From the NCBI GenBank assembly GCA_958496175.1, contig OY292278.1, positions 43,090,001-43,154,000 of the forward strand: DNA of 64,000 nucleotides. Reading direction: 5' to 3'. The notes beneath the pieces were generated by a model that saw nothing but the letters and a program-made list of their open reading frames with translations, was not told the origin of the DNA and ran no database searches. The stretch comes from Sisyra terminalis (Eukaryota > Arthropoda > Insecta > Neuroptera > Sisyridae). Numbering within the stretch: position 1 is the first letter of the stretch; every line of letters starts with the position of its first letter. The translations under genes were made by a program, and so were the position numbers. Shown here piece after piece: positions 12,653 to 25,265 of the stretch.

Positions 12653-14825
12653 TATATAATATATATTTTTCCAGATTCCGATATGCATTCTGGATAAATG
12701 ATATTAGATGCTTATGGTAACTGAGGTATGGAATACTTTACTTTCGATTTGATCAATAGATATATCGTTGGGATACGAGTAAGTGCCAGAACGTCAAGTA
12801 GAAGAACCAAGCAGAAATCATCGAGAAGGCGTTCCTTTCTTCAACCAACTATAGCTGGATGATCGAAAATTAGTGGAAGAACCTTGAAGAAAACAAAGGG
12901 GGTCATTCCCACTTTCAGCCAATCACAGCTAAGTGATCGAAAATTACTCTTAATTACATAATATATCGTCAATTACTGTTTTTGAAATCTATGAAGATAT
13001 ATTTTCTTTAAATTGTACTTTCATGAAATTTTTCCAAATAACAAAAATCGAGACATAATTAAACATGCTTTTCACGCAAAATCGTTATTGAAAATCATTT
13101 TTTTCCAGAGTTAATTTTTGAATAAAAATATGGGAAATATAAGATTACGTGTTTCGGAGACTTGGAAATTATTTTTCACACTTTCCGACCCTGCAAACTC
13201 TTCCAAATTAACAAAATTGAGATACCATTTAACATATACATTTTCATCGTTTGTGAAAATTAACTTTTGCTACAAAAAATTATTGACTTTAGCGTTTTTA
13301 ACGTCTAAGTCTTTAGCGACTCTAGGGTTACTAAAAGTCCAAGTTCGAGAAATATTGAAAATTTGCTCGAATCGAAGACCGAACCCAACACTTTAATCAC
13401 TTTGATCATTCGGCTATCGGTAGGTTTTTAACCAAATTTTGTGTTTTAAAAATCGAAATTACATTTTGGTTTCCCAATTAAAAGGAAAGATTGGGGGATC
13501 ATGAGTACAAAGAAAAAAAATATTAATGAATGAGGAATATTCAACCATGGACAGGCTTAAACTTGGAATAACTTATAACAAACCGAAGAGGAAAGATTAA
13601 CGTTTGATAATCTATCAAATCAGCGACTTATCATAGTTTATTAATTATTTTCAATAACTTATCATTTACCAAATCATAAAATTACGTAAACTTTCGGTTG
13701 TCTCATTAACAAACGTGCATTAACGGGGGACCAAGAGAAGACCAAATATTGGATAACTTAAAAAGTTTTTCCACGATTTTTGTCAAAAATAACGATTACG
13801 ATATTCTTCTTAATTGACCATTTTGAACTTACAACAAAACGAAAAGTTAAAAATTTACTTTTTAATGTTTTCAGAAAAGTTTTGTCAAACAGCTTTGACC
13901 CCAACAGAAAAATCAATTTTAAGTTCACCTTTTAATCAATTACTAAGAAAAATTCAATAAAATTGAATGAGAAAATTAATTTTCAATCGCATAATCAATC
14001 ACAATTCATATTATATATATACATACATACGATAATAAAATCTAATCTGCAGTAATATTCTCTGGCTTTGATATTACACAAGATAAATTAATTAAAACGT
14101 CACAACATTGAACATTGGAGGAAGTTCAAACTTGAGAAAACGTTCTCGCATATCTCTATAGTATATCATTAAAAAGATCATATAATATATGCAATAACAA
14201 TAATAATAACCCGGAATGCATCGGCAAAGTTAATATAAAGTACATTCTACATTTTAATTAAAGACTCGAGTGTGATTCCTCCTCTAAACCCGGGACTGAG
14301 GCTTAAAACTTTTTTATTTTAATCCAACAGATTCCGCGAAAAAGATTTTCTTTCTTTCACTGAAGTCTAACGACAACTTTGAGAGATAAACGAGATGAAT
14401 ATAAAAGCTTATAACGGCACATAGGTAAAATATTATGGGTCAGAATATATATATATATATCTATATAGTATATATGTATATTTCATCCAATGACATTTGT
14501 CGCATCTCATTTAAAATTCAAATTAGAATTTCTTCATTAGAATGTTTAAAACTCTACTTTATTTCTATTATGAAGTACACACTTATAAAATTTATTATTC
14601 ACATACTTTTTGTTATTAATATTTATACTTACACCAACGCTTTAAGCTCTTGAATTATTTAGAAAAAAAATTTGTTACTATTTTCAACACAGAACAATTA
14701 AAAAAGTTATAAATTACAGCTTTTTGAAATGAGTCGAATGCTACAATTATAAAAATTAAATACAAAAAGCAACCCTTTAAATGAACCCCTAAAAAGTTCT
14801 CTGATATGACAGAATAATTGGGCAA
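12653..14825. other. Non-coding DNA with distant repeats of the hAT interior
   Basis: Two stretches near 13010-13080 and 13170-13290 (TTTTCATCGTTTGTGAAAAT and neighbours) are diverged relatives of sequence inside the 44378-47632 hAT element. Imperfect repeats of AGCTGGATGATCGAAAATTA occur near 12850 and 12930. A short TA-rich microsatellite lies at 14446-14463. No gene recognised. Confidence 0.45.
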
Positions 14826-15070
14826 TGTCCAAAAAAGCTCCCTAATAATGCAGTTATAGACAACATAACAATGTTCTTCAACCCAGTAATTTGTATTTTC
14901 TTCCCTTCATATTGGAAACTTTTGATAATAATAACGATCCACAAACTAGGGGGAGGTCGGAGAGTGACTTCAAAGCATACCGACTGATCCTTGAAAGGAC
15001 TGCTTTTGGAGCTAATGCAACCCTTAATGAAACAAACAATTGGATTTCAAACCATTAGTTTAAAATCCGT
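14826..15070 (+). pseudogene. Jockey-type RT fragment
   Basis: The frame reads through a segment with PNNAVIDNITMFFN, then FFPSYWKLLIIITIHK and a Gly-rich loop. This corresponds to the region before RT domain 1 in Jockey-clade ORF2 ('P...IK...NA.L...YFP..WK.A.II.I.KPGK'). After the first stop the frame shifts and traces such as QTIGFQ correspond to the later 'H.FGFR' motif. It is a short dead relic, without catalytic aspartates. It need not be the same copy as the tail at 10850. Confidence 0.7.
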
Positions 15071-15781
15071 AAGGAATATTATTTTAATATATTGAAAAGG
15101 ATTTAGAATAGAAACTTTCCTATCCCCCCCCCGAACAAAAATACGTGCTTATTTTCGGGTTTGTATTGTTACATATGGTTATATATTAAAGTATAAGGGA
15201 AGTATATTAACTTTTTCATCATCTTTTTCTTTGGTTGGTCTTTCATTACTGGAAATCATGATCATTAACATCTTGTGCCGTAAGTGCTCTCCATTGACTA
15301 CGATTCTGAGCTTTATTTAAGGAACTAGCTAAACCCGGCAGACGTTGTCCTGCTAGCCAATAATTGTAAATAGATAAATGGAATTTAGGAAAAAAAAGCT
15401 TGAGAATTATTAGAATCACCTCCCTTATTATCCTGCAGAATCCCTCGTTGTACCAATTATAACTCATCTTCAATATATACATTTATCAATTACGTTTTGA
15501 GAACCTCTACCTCTAAAAATTAATATACGATCTTAACAATGAAGTATTGGCATTCAACGGCTATTGTATTGACCGTTGAAAAAACCGTTTTTTTTTTGCG
15601 ATCGCAGGTATGTTACTGATGCAAGAAAAAGATAAAAACAATCATTAAAGTGGATTATATATCATGACAAAATTTGAGCTAAATGGATGCAAAACTTTTT
15701 GAGTTTTTGAAATCTACACAAACCAACATAACAATTCCAAATAAGTAAATAAAACATGGATTATTCATTGTTTATTTAAAT

Positions 15782-16001
15782 CAGAGATTGTCAGAGGTGG
15801 GCAACCCGCGAGATGCATCAGACTTTTATAAAATGTATTCATTTTATAATGACCATAGTGGTGAAAATCAATATATTATAAATGTTTACAGTGTATCTAA
15901 ATTTAGTATGAAGAGTTTGAGATATAACTTTAATGGTGGCCCGCGTAGTTATGATGCATTTCCGAAGTGACCCGCAATACAATTTGGGTTGGCCACTTCT
16001 G
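15782..16001. mobile_element. hAT-type MITE nested in the interspersed repeat
   Basis: It is flanked by ATTTAAAT (15774-15781) and ATTTAAAA (16002-16009), an 8-bp duplication with one mismatch. The ends carry CAGAGGTGGGCAACCCGCG and the inverse GGTTGGCCACTTCTG, typical of hAT elements. It contains paired CCCGC/GCGGG-like blocks and no ORF. Homologous copies lie at 39504-39763 and near 60096 (inverted, degraded). Confidence 0.75.
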
Positions 16002-16545
16002 ATTTAAAATATGCTGATTGTTTGATATCTCAAAAAAGAACAAAGATATTTAATTAAAGAGTCCAATTTATATCCAATTAATGGATGTCCATTTAATAAT
16101 TTTAATCGGTCTTCTTCTAAATGCAACTTTTATTATTAATAATTAAACGTAAATAGGCAACCTTTTTTTCCGTAAAAAAAATATTTGAACTTAATTACAA
16201 AGTTTCTATCAAAACAGTAAAACTGTCTTTAAATTGGAACCGAAAGTAAAACCAGAATAAAATATTGGTACAACTATTCAGATTAGACTTATTTGTAACC
16301 TTTATACTTATTTTTGGCGAAACACGCCTAAGATGTACCTGAAAACAAAATATTATCAAAATCAATAAACCTGTTATTGAATCATACGAAAGAATGCAAG
16401 TAGGCAGAAATTTACGTTCGAATTATCTACCGTTGATCCATAATGATCAATATTGTGACCGAAACCGGCTTAATTCCCAGCTGATATAAAATCGCAAACG
16501 ATTCTCTACTTGATATCAACGGGTGGTATAAAATAGCATAGTAAA

Positions 16546-16715
16546 AGCTTGAAGGCCAAAATGTGTGAAACAGGTAAGCTCAAAGGTGTTACTAATGGAT
16601 TTGGTAACACATGTTAATGTAAGTATAATTGACAACAAATAATAAATACCTCAAACTGGTTCCAAATTCCTTAAACGATATATTTAAAGCTGCCATTCTC
16701 TCATTTTGACCTCAT
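16546..16715. mobile_element. Palindromic MITE, right end degraded
   Basis: The left terminus AAGCTTGAAGGCCAAAATG matches the complete copies at 40282-40465 and 59395-59574. The right terminus here has decayed to TCATTTTGACCTCA. The interior (TTGACAACAAATAATAAATA) is shared by all three. Confidence 0.65.
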
Positions 16716-17619
16716 ATGCATACAAAAAATCCTTGAATTCTCACCTATATATGAGTTTAAAGACATTCATAGATATTTCTTAACATATTTTTGTATTTGT
16801 CTATTTGTGTCTTTCAAAATTGAACTGTTTTTTTGGCTAATTCGATCCAAAGATCGCTATTAATCAGGGACTGGAAGCTTACTGTAAATATTCCTGTTTT
16901 CTTTAGAACTTCCTTAAATATATTTGTTTTATGGGCGAAACGACATCATTTTTAAGCTACTATTTAGTTTTTGAATATTGGCCAAGGAGTTTTTACAATC
17001 ATTTCCTATCCCATAAACAAATGAGCGTAATGGATCTAGTGATGGGACCAATTGGGGCAATTTTACTTTTTCACCAGCACAACATAACACAGTAGATACA
17101 CCACTGTATTTTAACGCTTACAATTTTGGCAAATGATTATCATTTCCCCAATTGTTCCATACTACAATAAATATTAAGTAAAATAAGTAAATAGCACATA
17201 AATTAAATAAATAAAAATGCCAAATTCAAACGTTGCTAAGTGTTTTTGAAAATAAATCACAGGCATCAATGATTACAAATAGTATATAGGCAAGTAGGGG
17301 TAAAAATTTGCAGAAGATGTCGAGGGACATCTTAATTTTCTAGAGGTACAAAATATATTTTATATCCGATTCCCATGCCTACCGAAAATACATAGAAAAT
17401 TTCATGAAAATTGGTCCAGCCGTTCTTGAGTTATAAATAGTGTAACTAATTCGATTTTCTTTTATATATATAGATTGTAAAAGTTTCGGTGATATTTTGA
17501 ACTTGATTAGTCCATCAGGAAAGAATAATTAAATGATGTTAGATACCGGATGGTACAAAAATAGATACAGAGGAAATTAAGACAATCAACATAAGAAAAT
17601 CAGGAAAAAGATGCGACAA

Positions 17620-18060
17620 GATGCTGGAAACCCCAAACGCCATTGAAAAGGACGACAGCGATGTTTGCAAAGAATGGATTTTTACCCAGAAACTGGAAGA
17701 AACAATAACCATATTTGAAATGTGGGTATATCGCCGAATTCTGAAGATAGCATGAAGGAATCACGTGCGAAATGAAGAACTACTAACGAAACTTAATACC
17801 ACAAATATCTATAAAGAAAAGAAAGTTACTGCACTTCGGCCACGTTATGCGTAACAACAAATATTAGTTACTCCAGCTTATCATTCAGAGTTGGATTGAA
17901 GGAAAAAGAGTTCCGGGAAGAATAAAAATATCCTGGCTAGCCAACTTTTGTGTCGGTGGTTCAGAAAAACCATTAGAGGACTTTTCCGCGCTGCTATATC
18001 AAAAAATCAAAATTGCCATAATTGCCAATCTTCAACATTGAAGGGGCACCAAAAGAAGAA
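17620..18060 (+). pseudogene. RTE-type non-LTR retrotransposon RT C-terminal relic
   Basis: Translation gives IFEMWVYRRILKIA, then HVRNEELLTKLN, then in a shifted frame HFGHVMRNNKY, LLQLIIQSWIEGKRVPGR, KISWLANF and finally IANLQH. This block order (FEMW..RR.LKI, GH.MR, IEGKR..GR, SWL.N, IANLR) is the standard C-terminus of RTE-type endonuclease-reverse transcriptases. Frameshifts and stops (after KIA, in RYA) make it dead, and the RT catalytic core is absent. A closely related relic is at 36360-36990. Its 3' end runs directly into the palindrome 18016-18602. Confidence 0.85.
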
Positions 18061-18602
18061 GAGTTCATCGGATTAATGAGGAACCTCTCGGTCTTTATTT
18101 TCTATGTTTCCCTGAAAAAATATTCTCTCCAAATGGTTATTGTCCCTTTCCTGTGTCCAAATTACCACAGAATCGATAAATTTGTTGTGTCCATACTTTA
18201 CATAATATTATTTAATTTTTAGCAGGAAAGTGGACTTAAAGGATGTAAATCCATATACTAATAATTAATTCAGCGACGTTTCGATCCTTTATTTGACCTA
18301 AAAAGCCTGATGAAGGTCAAGTAAAGGACCAAAAAGTCGCTGAATTAATTATTAGTATATGGATTTACATTCTTTAAGTTCACTTTCCTACTAAAAATTA
18401 AATAATATTATGTAAAGTATGGATACAACAAATTTATCGATTCTGTGGTAATTTGGACATATTAAGGAAAGGGATATTAACAATTTGGAGAGAATAATTT
18501 TTCAGGGAAACAGAAAAATAAAGACCTAGAGGTTGCTCATTAATCCGATGGACTCTTCTTCTTTTGGTGTCCCTTTAACGTTGAAGATTGGCGATCATCA
18601 TG
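18016..18602. repeat. Long palindrome (about 290-bp arms) at RTE 3' end
   Basis: The left arm includes the last codons of the RTE relic. Everything from GCCAATCTTCAAC near 18024 to about 18304 is repeated in inverse order up to 18602, with almost no spacer. The centre contains CTGATGA (18307-18313), stem GGTC/GACC and an A-rich core. The left arm, read on the minus strand, carries the intact GAAACGTCGCTGAATTAATT version at 18262-18282. Divergence between the arms is modest. Confidence 0.85.
18262..18345. other. Paired hammerhead-like hairpin motifs at palindrome centre
   Basis: Plus strand: CTGATGA, GGTC AAGTAAAG GACC, AAAA. Minus strand: a GGTC..GGATC stem, then GAAACGTCGC. These are the core elements of hammerhead-like motifs in Penelope-like repeats, split between the arms. 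No stem III/cleavage site can be drawn. Confidence 0.4.
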
Positions 18603-19151
18603 ACAGTATTAATTACAGTTTTGATAATATTACCACAGAATGTTTGTAAGAGAGCCTAATCTTCATCCCTTTACGTTTCTCGAAACATCAATCTTGTCAA
18701 AATTGTTCTCTTCACAACATCCCTCCATATAATGTATCCAAAATTCCATAGAATGTTTGAAAGGGAGTCTTTTCGGGATTTTCAATTTTTCAGTATTTCC
18801 TCTTTTGATTTGTGTGTTATCTTTGTTTTTCCAGTACCATATCTTCAAGGTGTTAATTCTTTTTCTGTAGGCAGTTTTAATTGTTCAATTTCATCCCCAT
18901 ATCGAAAGATGGAGAAGATCTGTACTTGAATTTGCTTCGTTTTGGTGCAGTATGGTGTGATATGGCAGCATTTTCAAATCTCAGATAATCAGCTTACTGC
19001 AATTTTACTCATTTCTTTTCTTCTCTGGATGTCCAATAACTAAGCTTAGAAATATCATATAGGCACGATTGGAAACACAAAAATATTCTATAACCACAAA
19101 AATATTCCTTTAAGTCACAATATAAATTAGAAACTATTTTATCAAACTATT

Positions 19152-19547
19152 TTTGCTTCAAGGAACATATCAGTACATGTGTTAATAATCCATTTTATCA
19201 ACGTTTTCCTTACTGCCAAAACTCAATTAAAATTTACAGCCAAAATCAGTCTTGTGAGGTTTAAGATGAACTATGTTTTTTTACCATACTCCATTGAAGT
19301 ATGGTAAAAAACCATGATTAAGCATGGTATATAAAATTTCATTAGTTATATGTTCCGAGTTAAGAAGGTTGATATTGATACCATATATTATTTTGTAATA
19401 CTATGAGTATCATGGAGAAATTATAAAGTTCATCTTAAACCTCACAAGACTGATTTTGGCCGTAAATTTTAATTGAGTTTTGGCAGTCAGGAAAACGTTG
19501 ATAAAATGGATTATTAACACATGTATTGATATGTTCCTTGAAGCAAA
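19152..19547. mobile_element. Foldback MITE, 122-bp arms
   Basis: Positions 19152-19273 are inverted at 19426-19547 (outer end TTTGCTTCAAGGAACATATC), with about 150 bp of centre containing a small internal hairpin (ACCATACTCC/GGTAT). No ORF crosses it meaningfully. Superfamily unknown; no clear target duplication. Confidence 0.85.
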
Positions 19548-20754
19548 TGGTCAATGTCACTGCAAGAATATTGCAGCGATATTGTGTAATTGATTCAATG
19601 AAGCGTTATTCAAATAGAATTAAGTTTTACTCGATTAGTGTCATAAGCAGGCAAGGAGGAACCGATAGAGAGCAAAGGAGACACATGACAGGCAAGTCGG
19701 GGGATCAGTCGGGATATTTACTTGGAGATTTCGTCTAAGTCTGCTTTTCTATTTTCCTGTTTGCTTCACTGCCAAACCTATCGGATGTTGGTACCTATAC
19801 CATATGTATGCTAGTAGACGATACGTAAATTACCTGAACGTTACTCGAAGCATAAAGTCTATATTGTGAACAAGTCGAACTTGCCAGAGGCGTGCTAAAA
19901 CATCATCTAAAACGGAAATTACATGCTTTGTGTATTCGTTTAAAGCTAAACTGATTTATATTTTCAAGAACGTAGGTAGGTAGAATATAAAAACCTATGC
20001 AATGTGCATCACAACGTTCACTTTCTCCCCCGATTTTTCAATATATTACCCAGCTATTCATCCCATATGCGACACATATCCAATTGAAATTATTTTCGTT
20101 CACATCACCGATTATTTCCACGAAAATTCACACACTTTCTATCCATCCCTCTCTCTCACTCAACGCGCATTGATTTCTTGTGCAATTTAATCTAATTAAT
20201 GTTGAGGATAAGTTGGGTAATAATCTAAGAGTTGTATCGCTATTTACAGCACCGCATAGTCTCATATTTTACCTTTCAAGTCTCATGGGATAAAATGAAA
20301 ACTGGATAGAACTACTTGTTCTACGGTGCTCCGCTATAACTTCAAGTTTCTCAAGTTTTCTTGGTCGAATAAAATATCGAAAAAATGCGTTTGCATTTTC
20401 CTTCTATCTATCTATATCCTTATCAGTCAAATATGAAATATAAAATGGAAATTTTTATGTTCCACTTCCTTATTGTGTACAAGGAAATCGTCGTCACGTT
20501 TCATAATTCGTTCAATAACAATGAATTTTCATAAATTTTAATTAAATTTTGGATTTGAAATCATTTTCAAAAGGGTTTCAACATAATAAAGTTAATGAGA
20601 ATCTCAAAGTTTAAAAACAAAGTTATGTGAAATATTATTTATATGACAATAATTTATAAATCGACTTTTTTCTTTCATGTTACCATAAAGCTCCTGTAGA
20701 TGTTGTCAAAGCATTCAGAGAATGGTTTAAAATGAACTTTGAAACTCAAAATAT
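19548..20754. other. Non-coding stretch, no repeat recognised
   Basis: Only short frames (19526-19738, 20002-20190) without recognisable domains. The base composition is somewhat less AT-biased at 19600-19800, but no exon could be supported. Confidence 0.4.
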
Positions 20755-21855
20755 TTTTTAAAAGGAGTTAAAATAATTGATTTTGGGGTTTCTGGGATTG
20801 CTGATTACCAAAATAAGTGTTTGCCATCAGTAACCCCAATCAACCCTCAAACTCCCTTAGGTACGTTGAAATGCCTAATGGAAAACATATTCAATCAATT
20901 TGAAGTAAGTTTCAGGAAATGAGATTCTTGCCAATCTTTAGGTAAGTTGAGGAAACTAAAAGACCTTCGATTTGTAACCAGCGACTTCCGAAACATCCCT
21001 TATTGGTTTTCAAACCAATTTTTTGCAAAATTTAAAAAAAAAAATTCAAGGAGTTAATTCATTCCCTAAAATCATCAATGTTGATCATCAATCCCATCAA
21101 TCCCTAAAATTATTCATAATCAATTCCTTGTCTTATTTCCTGGAGTTTAATTCAACATATTTATTAATAGGAGTTAAAATAATTTATTTTGGGGTTTCTG
21201 GGATCGCTGATTACCAAAATAAGTGTTTGCCATCAGTAACCCCAATCAACCCTTAAATTCCTTCAGGTATGTCGAAAAGCCTAAAGGAAAACATATTCGA
21301 TCAATTTGAAGTAAGTTCCAGGAAATGAGTTCCAGGATATATGCCAATCTTTAGGTAGGTACTTTGAGGAAATTAAAAGACTTTTGGTTTGTAACCAGCG
21401 ACTTCTGAAATATCCCTTCTTGGTTTTCAAACCGATTTTAACAAAATTTAAACAAAAAAATCCAAGAGAGATAAAGTTTATATCAATCCCCAAAATTTTT
21501 CATGTATAATTCTCAGAAGTTTAATTCAAAATAATTTTTAATAGGAGTTAAAATAATTTATTTGAAATTTCTGAGATCGTTGTTTACCAAAATAAATGTT
21601 TGTCATCAGTAACTCCAATCAACCCCTAAATTCCTTCAGGTACGTCGGAAAGCCTAATGGAAAACATATTCGATCAATTTGAAATAAGTTCCAGGAAATG
21701 AGATCCATGCCAATCTTTAGGTACGTTGAAAAAACTAAAAGATCTTCGATGTGTAACCAGCGACTTCCGAAACAACCCTTCTTGGTTTTCGAACTAATTT
21801 TGTGCAAAATTTAAACAAAAAAATCCAAGGAGATAAAGTTCATATTAATCCCCAG
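20755..21855. repeat. Satellite-like tandem array, three units of about 375-410 bp
   Basis: Units start near 20762, 21169 and 21542 with GGAGTTAAAATAATTKATTT. Each continues through ACCAAAATAAGTGTTTG, CATATTC.ATCAATTTGAA and GTAACCAGCGACTTC. The third unit is most diverged and the array stops at about 21855. Weak frames in the units are not conserved with synonymous bias, so it appears non-coding. Confidence 0.85.
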
Positions 21856-23639
21856 ATACAAGGTGTTAAATAAGCGTGTGTATGGCGTTATTTGGAAAAT
21901 ATTCCAAAGTTTGTTTAAACATATTTGTAATCAATATATTTAGAAGTAATAATTCGTTCAATCACCATCCGTTAAGTCTTCTGGTTTCCTATAATACCTC
22001 AACTTTCTCGCTTCCCCTCTGGTATCAGTGTCATGAAATTTTTCTGCTGGATTTTCCTCATCACTTGGTTTATAACTTAAATGGTTGGGTAAACACTAAG
22101 GTGGGTTCCGGTTTCGGTCTTAGGAAGAAGTCCAGAATTGGATTGATTCGTGGATCATTTCAAAAGATGATCAATTCTTTCAACAGGGTTCCGATTGCTG
22201 TCGAAAAGATAGGAAAAAGTAGTGACAAACGATGACATATACTTTGAATTATAAATATATAATCAGTTTTTCACAGTAATTTTATAATAATATACCTAAT
22301 AAACAAATTAAAAATAAGACTTCTTAGCGGAAAATTCATTTTTTGGCTTCAGAAATGCAGTTATCCATTTGTATAAAATAAACGTGGAAGGATTTTTTTA
22401 AATGTTTTCGGAAATCGCTCATGAAATACTGTTGAAATACTACATGAAATACCGATCATGAAATTAAAATTTTTTCTTGGTGAAATATTAAATTGTTTTA
22501 CCAGTATTATAGGTGGTCAAATATAGTTTATCAATACTCCAGCTGCCATTTTCGCTTAGATTTCCTCTTCATGTATTTGTTTTATTTTTAATCAGTTGCA
22601 TAGGTGATTAATATTAACTCCTACCTAATTCTGGAAGCTCTTTTATTAATAAATTTTTCTTCTAACTATGCGACATCTGTTAACAAACCATTAACATAAA
22701 AAAATATGAAAATTATATTATTAAAAGTTTATATTTTGGTATATTCAGGTAACTACCTTCTTCTCTTAAATTTTGGGTAAACATATTCCGTCACAATTTG
22801 AAAATATCAATAAAATTATCCACAAAAATAATATAATTTTATGAAAAATCCATAGAGAAGAATTGTTAATGTAAAAGAAAAATCGAATTATAATTTTGCT
22901 GGGAATATCGTCAAACATCCCGTTGCAAGCTAAACAAACAATCGTTTATCGAAAACACAACCGAACAATATTGATTTTATATTTTTACATGTTAATACAA
23001 AACAAATCATAATTATAATTTAGGTTGCATAATTTGTGAATTTTTTTTTGCATATAAATCCATTGTGTTTTGTTTGAAAGCACGTATCAAAAGCTCCATG
23101 TCGCTGATCCATTTAATAGTTATTTTTCGATCTGTAGCCTATCATTCACAGGAACTTCATGTCAAATGCAAATGCGAAAATAAAACGCAATTGATATGTA
23201 CTACCTATAAATTTTCTTTATTTTAATGGTTTTTATTGCCTTTTTTTCAGCGGTAAAATATTGCAAAGTAAAACGATAAATATTGATGAAAAGTTGTCAA
23301 TTTACAAAATTTCAAAACAACACGGTAAAGTAGGTATTTTTATATACATGTGGCAAACGGTAGACTGTTATCGATATTTGTATGAAAAACTTTTTGTATA
23401 AACGAAAATATTTGAATGAAAAAAAAAGACTATACTCGTAATTTGAATTCCAAAAGAATTATATTGTTAAATATGTTTTTTTTCATGGATTAAATACCTA
23501 ATTGAAAAATTAGCTAGCTTGAATATTTAATTATTTAACGTCCATCTTATAACTGTACTTATGATTTTAACAGTTATTTCTAGGAATTAAAAAACTATCT
23601 AATTTTCAAGATTACTCATTATCATTTTAAAGACAATTT
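21856..23639. other. Non-coding DNA; one unassigned 119-codon frame
   Basis: A plus-strand frame at 21876-22235 ends in a basic stretch (SGFGLRKKSRIGLIRGSF) over slightly GC-richer sequence at 22050-22200. I do not recognise it and see no supporting splice or repeat context. The rest is AT-rich and unremarkable. Confidence 0.35.
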
Positions 23640-24130
23640 TAAGTGCCATTTTCCCAAAACAACTTCTCGTTATTGGCAACAAACTTTACCAATCCAATTT
23701 TCGCAAGCAATTCTTGCAATTAGTTTTGCAGGATCAAGAGCGTTTGATATGGTAAAAAACATAAGACAATCGCTTGGTACCAACTTCAAACTATAAGTTG
23801 GATGAATAAAATTTTTTCAATCATACTCCTGGAACCTTTGCCAGGTCATTAAAGTCCATGCAAATTTAAGGATGTTCTGGTGGAATACAACGCTTTTTCT
23901 GCTGCTTAATGCTGGTTTCTTCTGGCCAATTTCTTTATACAATTCGTTCTATTTTGGTCTAAAAAGATTTAAAATAAGATTTTGATAATTGGACAGCAAT
24001 TCATGGTTCACGATATTCTTCCAGTTCTATCATACAAGTAGTGAAATCTTCCAGACTTTTATCATAGCTGGACCACCTTTTGGATCACTTTACCAGCCTT
24101 TAACCATTAGCATTTTCGATTGAAATTTTA
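23640..24130 (-). pseudogene. Decayed mariner (DD34D) transposase, copy 3
   Basis: The minus strand encodes KKPALSSRKSVVFHQ, corresponding to the catalytic 'RPEL..R.GVVFHQDNA' strand, then LMTWQRFQEYD and FIHPTYSLKLVPSDCL, matching 'TRQKLQE..W....HPPYSPDLAPSDYHLF'. NALDPAKL follows. These are the linker between the second and third catalytic aspartates of mariner transposases, but the catalytic D-N-A is lost and stops and frameshifts interrupt the frame. It is the oldest of three related relics (24500-25265, 27540-28020). Confidence 0.8.
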
Positions 24131-24499
24131 GTATGGAATCCATTGAACATTGTTTCTCCCAATTATATTTCGAAAAAGTTTGGATTCACTATGTTTGGCT
24201 AAGAATTCGCAAATACATATTTTCTTCAGTTTGGTCATTTGGCTAAAATCTGAAAAACAGTTCTAACCAATCATTCCCACTAAAAAAATAATAAATTAAA
24301 TACACTAAATAATATTTTCTTTAAATTAATAAGTACTCGAAAAGTTAAATAACCCTTTTTTTACTTTTATGAAGGTTTTAGTATCCAAAAAATCATTTTA
24401 CAATTTTTTATATTAAGTTGAAGAAAAGAAAAAATTAGCATTATTTTTGCGTCAATATCAAAACTTTCATAAACACTTCAGTGTCCATTTATTTTAATT

Positions 24500-25265
24500 A
24501 AAATAAGTGCCATTTTTCCCAATTACTAATTGCTCGATTTTAAGGATAATTTTTGATACCATTTTCTTGAAAAAACTTAATTTTAATGGCGAAAAACTTA
24601 GATATCCAATTTCTTACAAGCATTTTTTGAAGCCAATATAACATGATCAAGAACGTTTGTCATAAGCAAAACAAACGACAATCGTTTCGTGCGAAGTCCA
24701 AACTATAAGTTGGATGGATAAAAACCATTAAAACTGTTCAATCAAACTCCTGGAACTTCTGCCAAGTCATCAAAGTCATGGAAGTCTCAGATTGCTCAGG
24801 TGGAAAACAACACCTGTTCTACTGATAAATTCTGGTCTCTGTAGGTCAATTGGTACTTCCAATTGGTCAAATTTTGGACAAGAAACATCTAAAATAAGTT
24901 TTTAACTATTGGACTTTAACTTAAGATACCCGAAATCCTTGGAGTCTTATAATAAATGCAGTAAAATCTTCCAGACTCGTAATCCATCTCGTTTGTCCAC
25001 CATTTGGGCCATTTTACCAGTTTTATATCATTAATTTCTTCGAATAAAATTTTCGTATAAGATCCATTTGACCTTAGTTTGTTTCTATAATACTAAGAAA
25101 AAGTTTAATTTTAATGTTTTCGATCTAAACTTTGCCGATGAAAATACGATTTAAAAAGTTTCTGCATCAAAATTTGTGAGACCCAAAAAACAAGTTTCCT
25201 TGAACTTTGCTTTATGAAATGATTTACATTGATTTCATGGTCAATTTTTAATTCTTCGGTGATAC
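24500..25265 (-). pseudogene. Decayed mariner (DD34D) transposase, copy 1 (most complete)
   Basis: Reading the minus strand from 25265 downward gives four blocks. First, ITEELKIDHEINVNHF, the second helix-turn-helix of mariner ('TTRELAEKL.I.H.TV..HL'). Second, RKLVFWVSQILMQK, at the 'K.WVPHEL' position. Third, IDLQRPEFISRTGVVFH. Fourth, LMTWQKFQEFD, HPTYSLDFARNDCRLF and FFQENGIKNYP, matching 'HPPYSPDLAPSDYHLF' and 'F..GI.KLP.RW'. Domain order and spacing fit a roughly 340-residue mariner protein lacking its first about 70 residues. Multiple stops, frameshifts and loss of the WVTGDEKW motif show it is inactive. It lies in a segment duplicated at 27535-28680. Confidence 0.85.

Larger units (their letters stand above)
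15326..17480 (+). mobile_element. Interspersed repeat, copy 1 (2.15 kb, nested MITEs)
   Basis: It begins ACTAGCTAAACCCGGCAGAC, a head repeated in inverse orientation near 60523-60556. It ends with GTCCAGCCGTTCTTGAGTTA and a TTTTATATATATAGATTG tail. The body shares long blocks with 39370-41345 and, inverted, 58800-60556. All three copies contain the same hAT-type MITE and the same palindromic MITE, so those insertions preceded amplification. Such 'CTAGCT..CCCGGC' heads and 'CCAGCCGTT...' tails are widespread insect repeat ends; I cannot name the class from sequence. No ORF of size remains. Confidence 0.65.

Noticed and set aside
21876..22235. 119-codon frame with a basic C-terminus as a host exon
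   Set aside because: No recognisable family, no splice signals identified, and no supporting context; left as an unassigned note.
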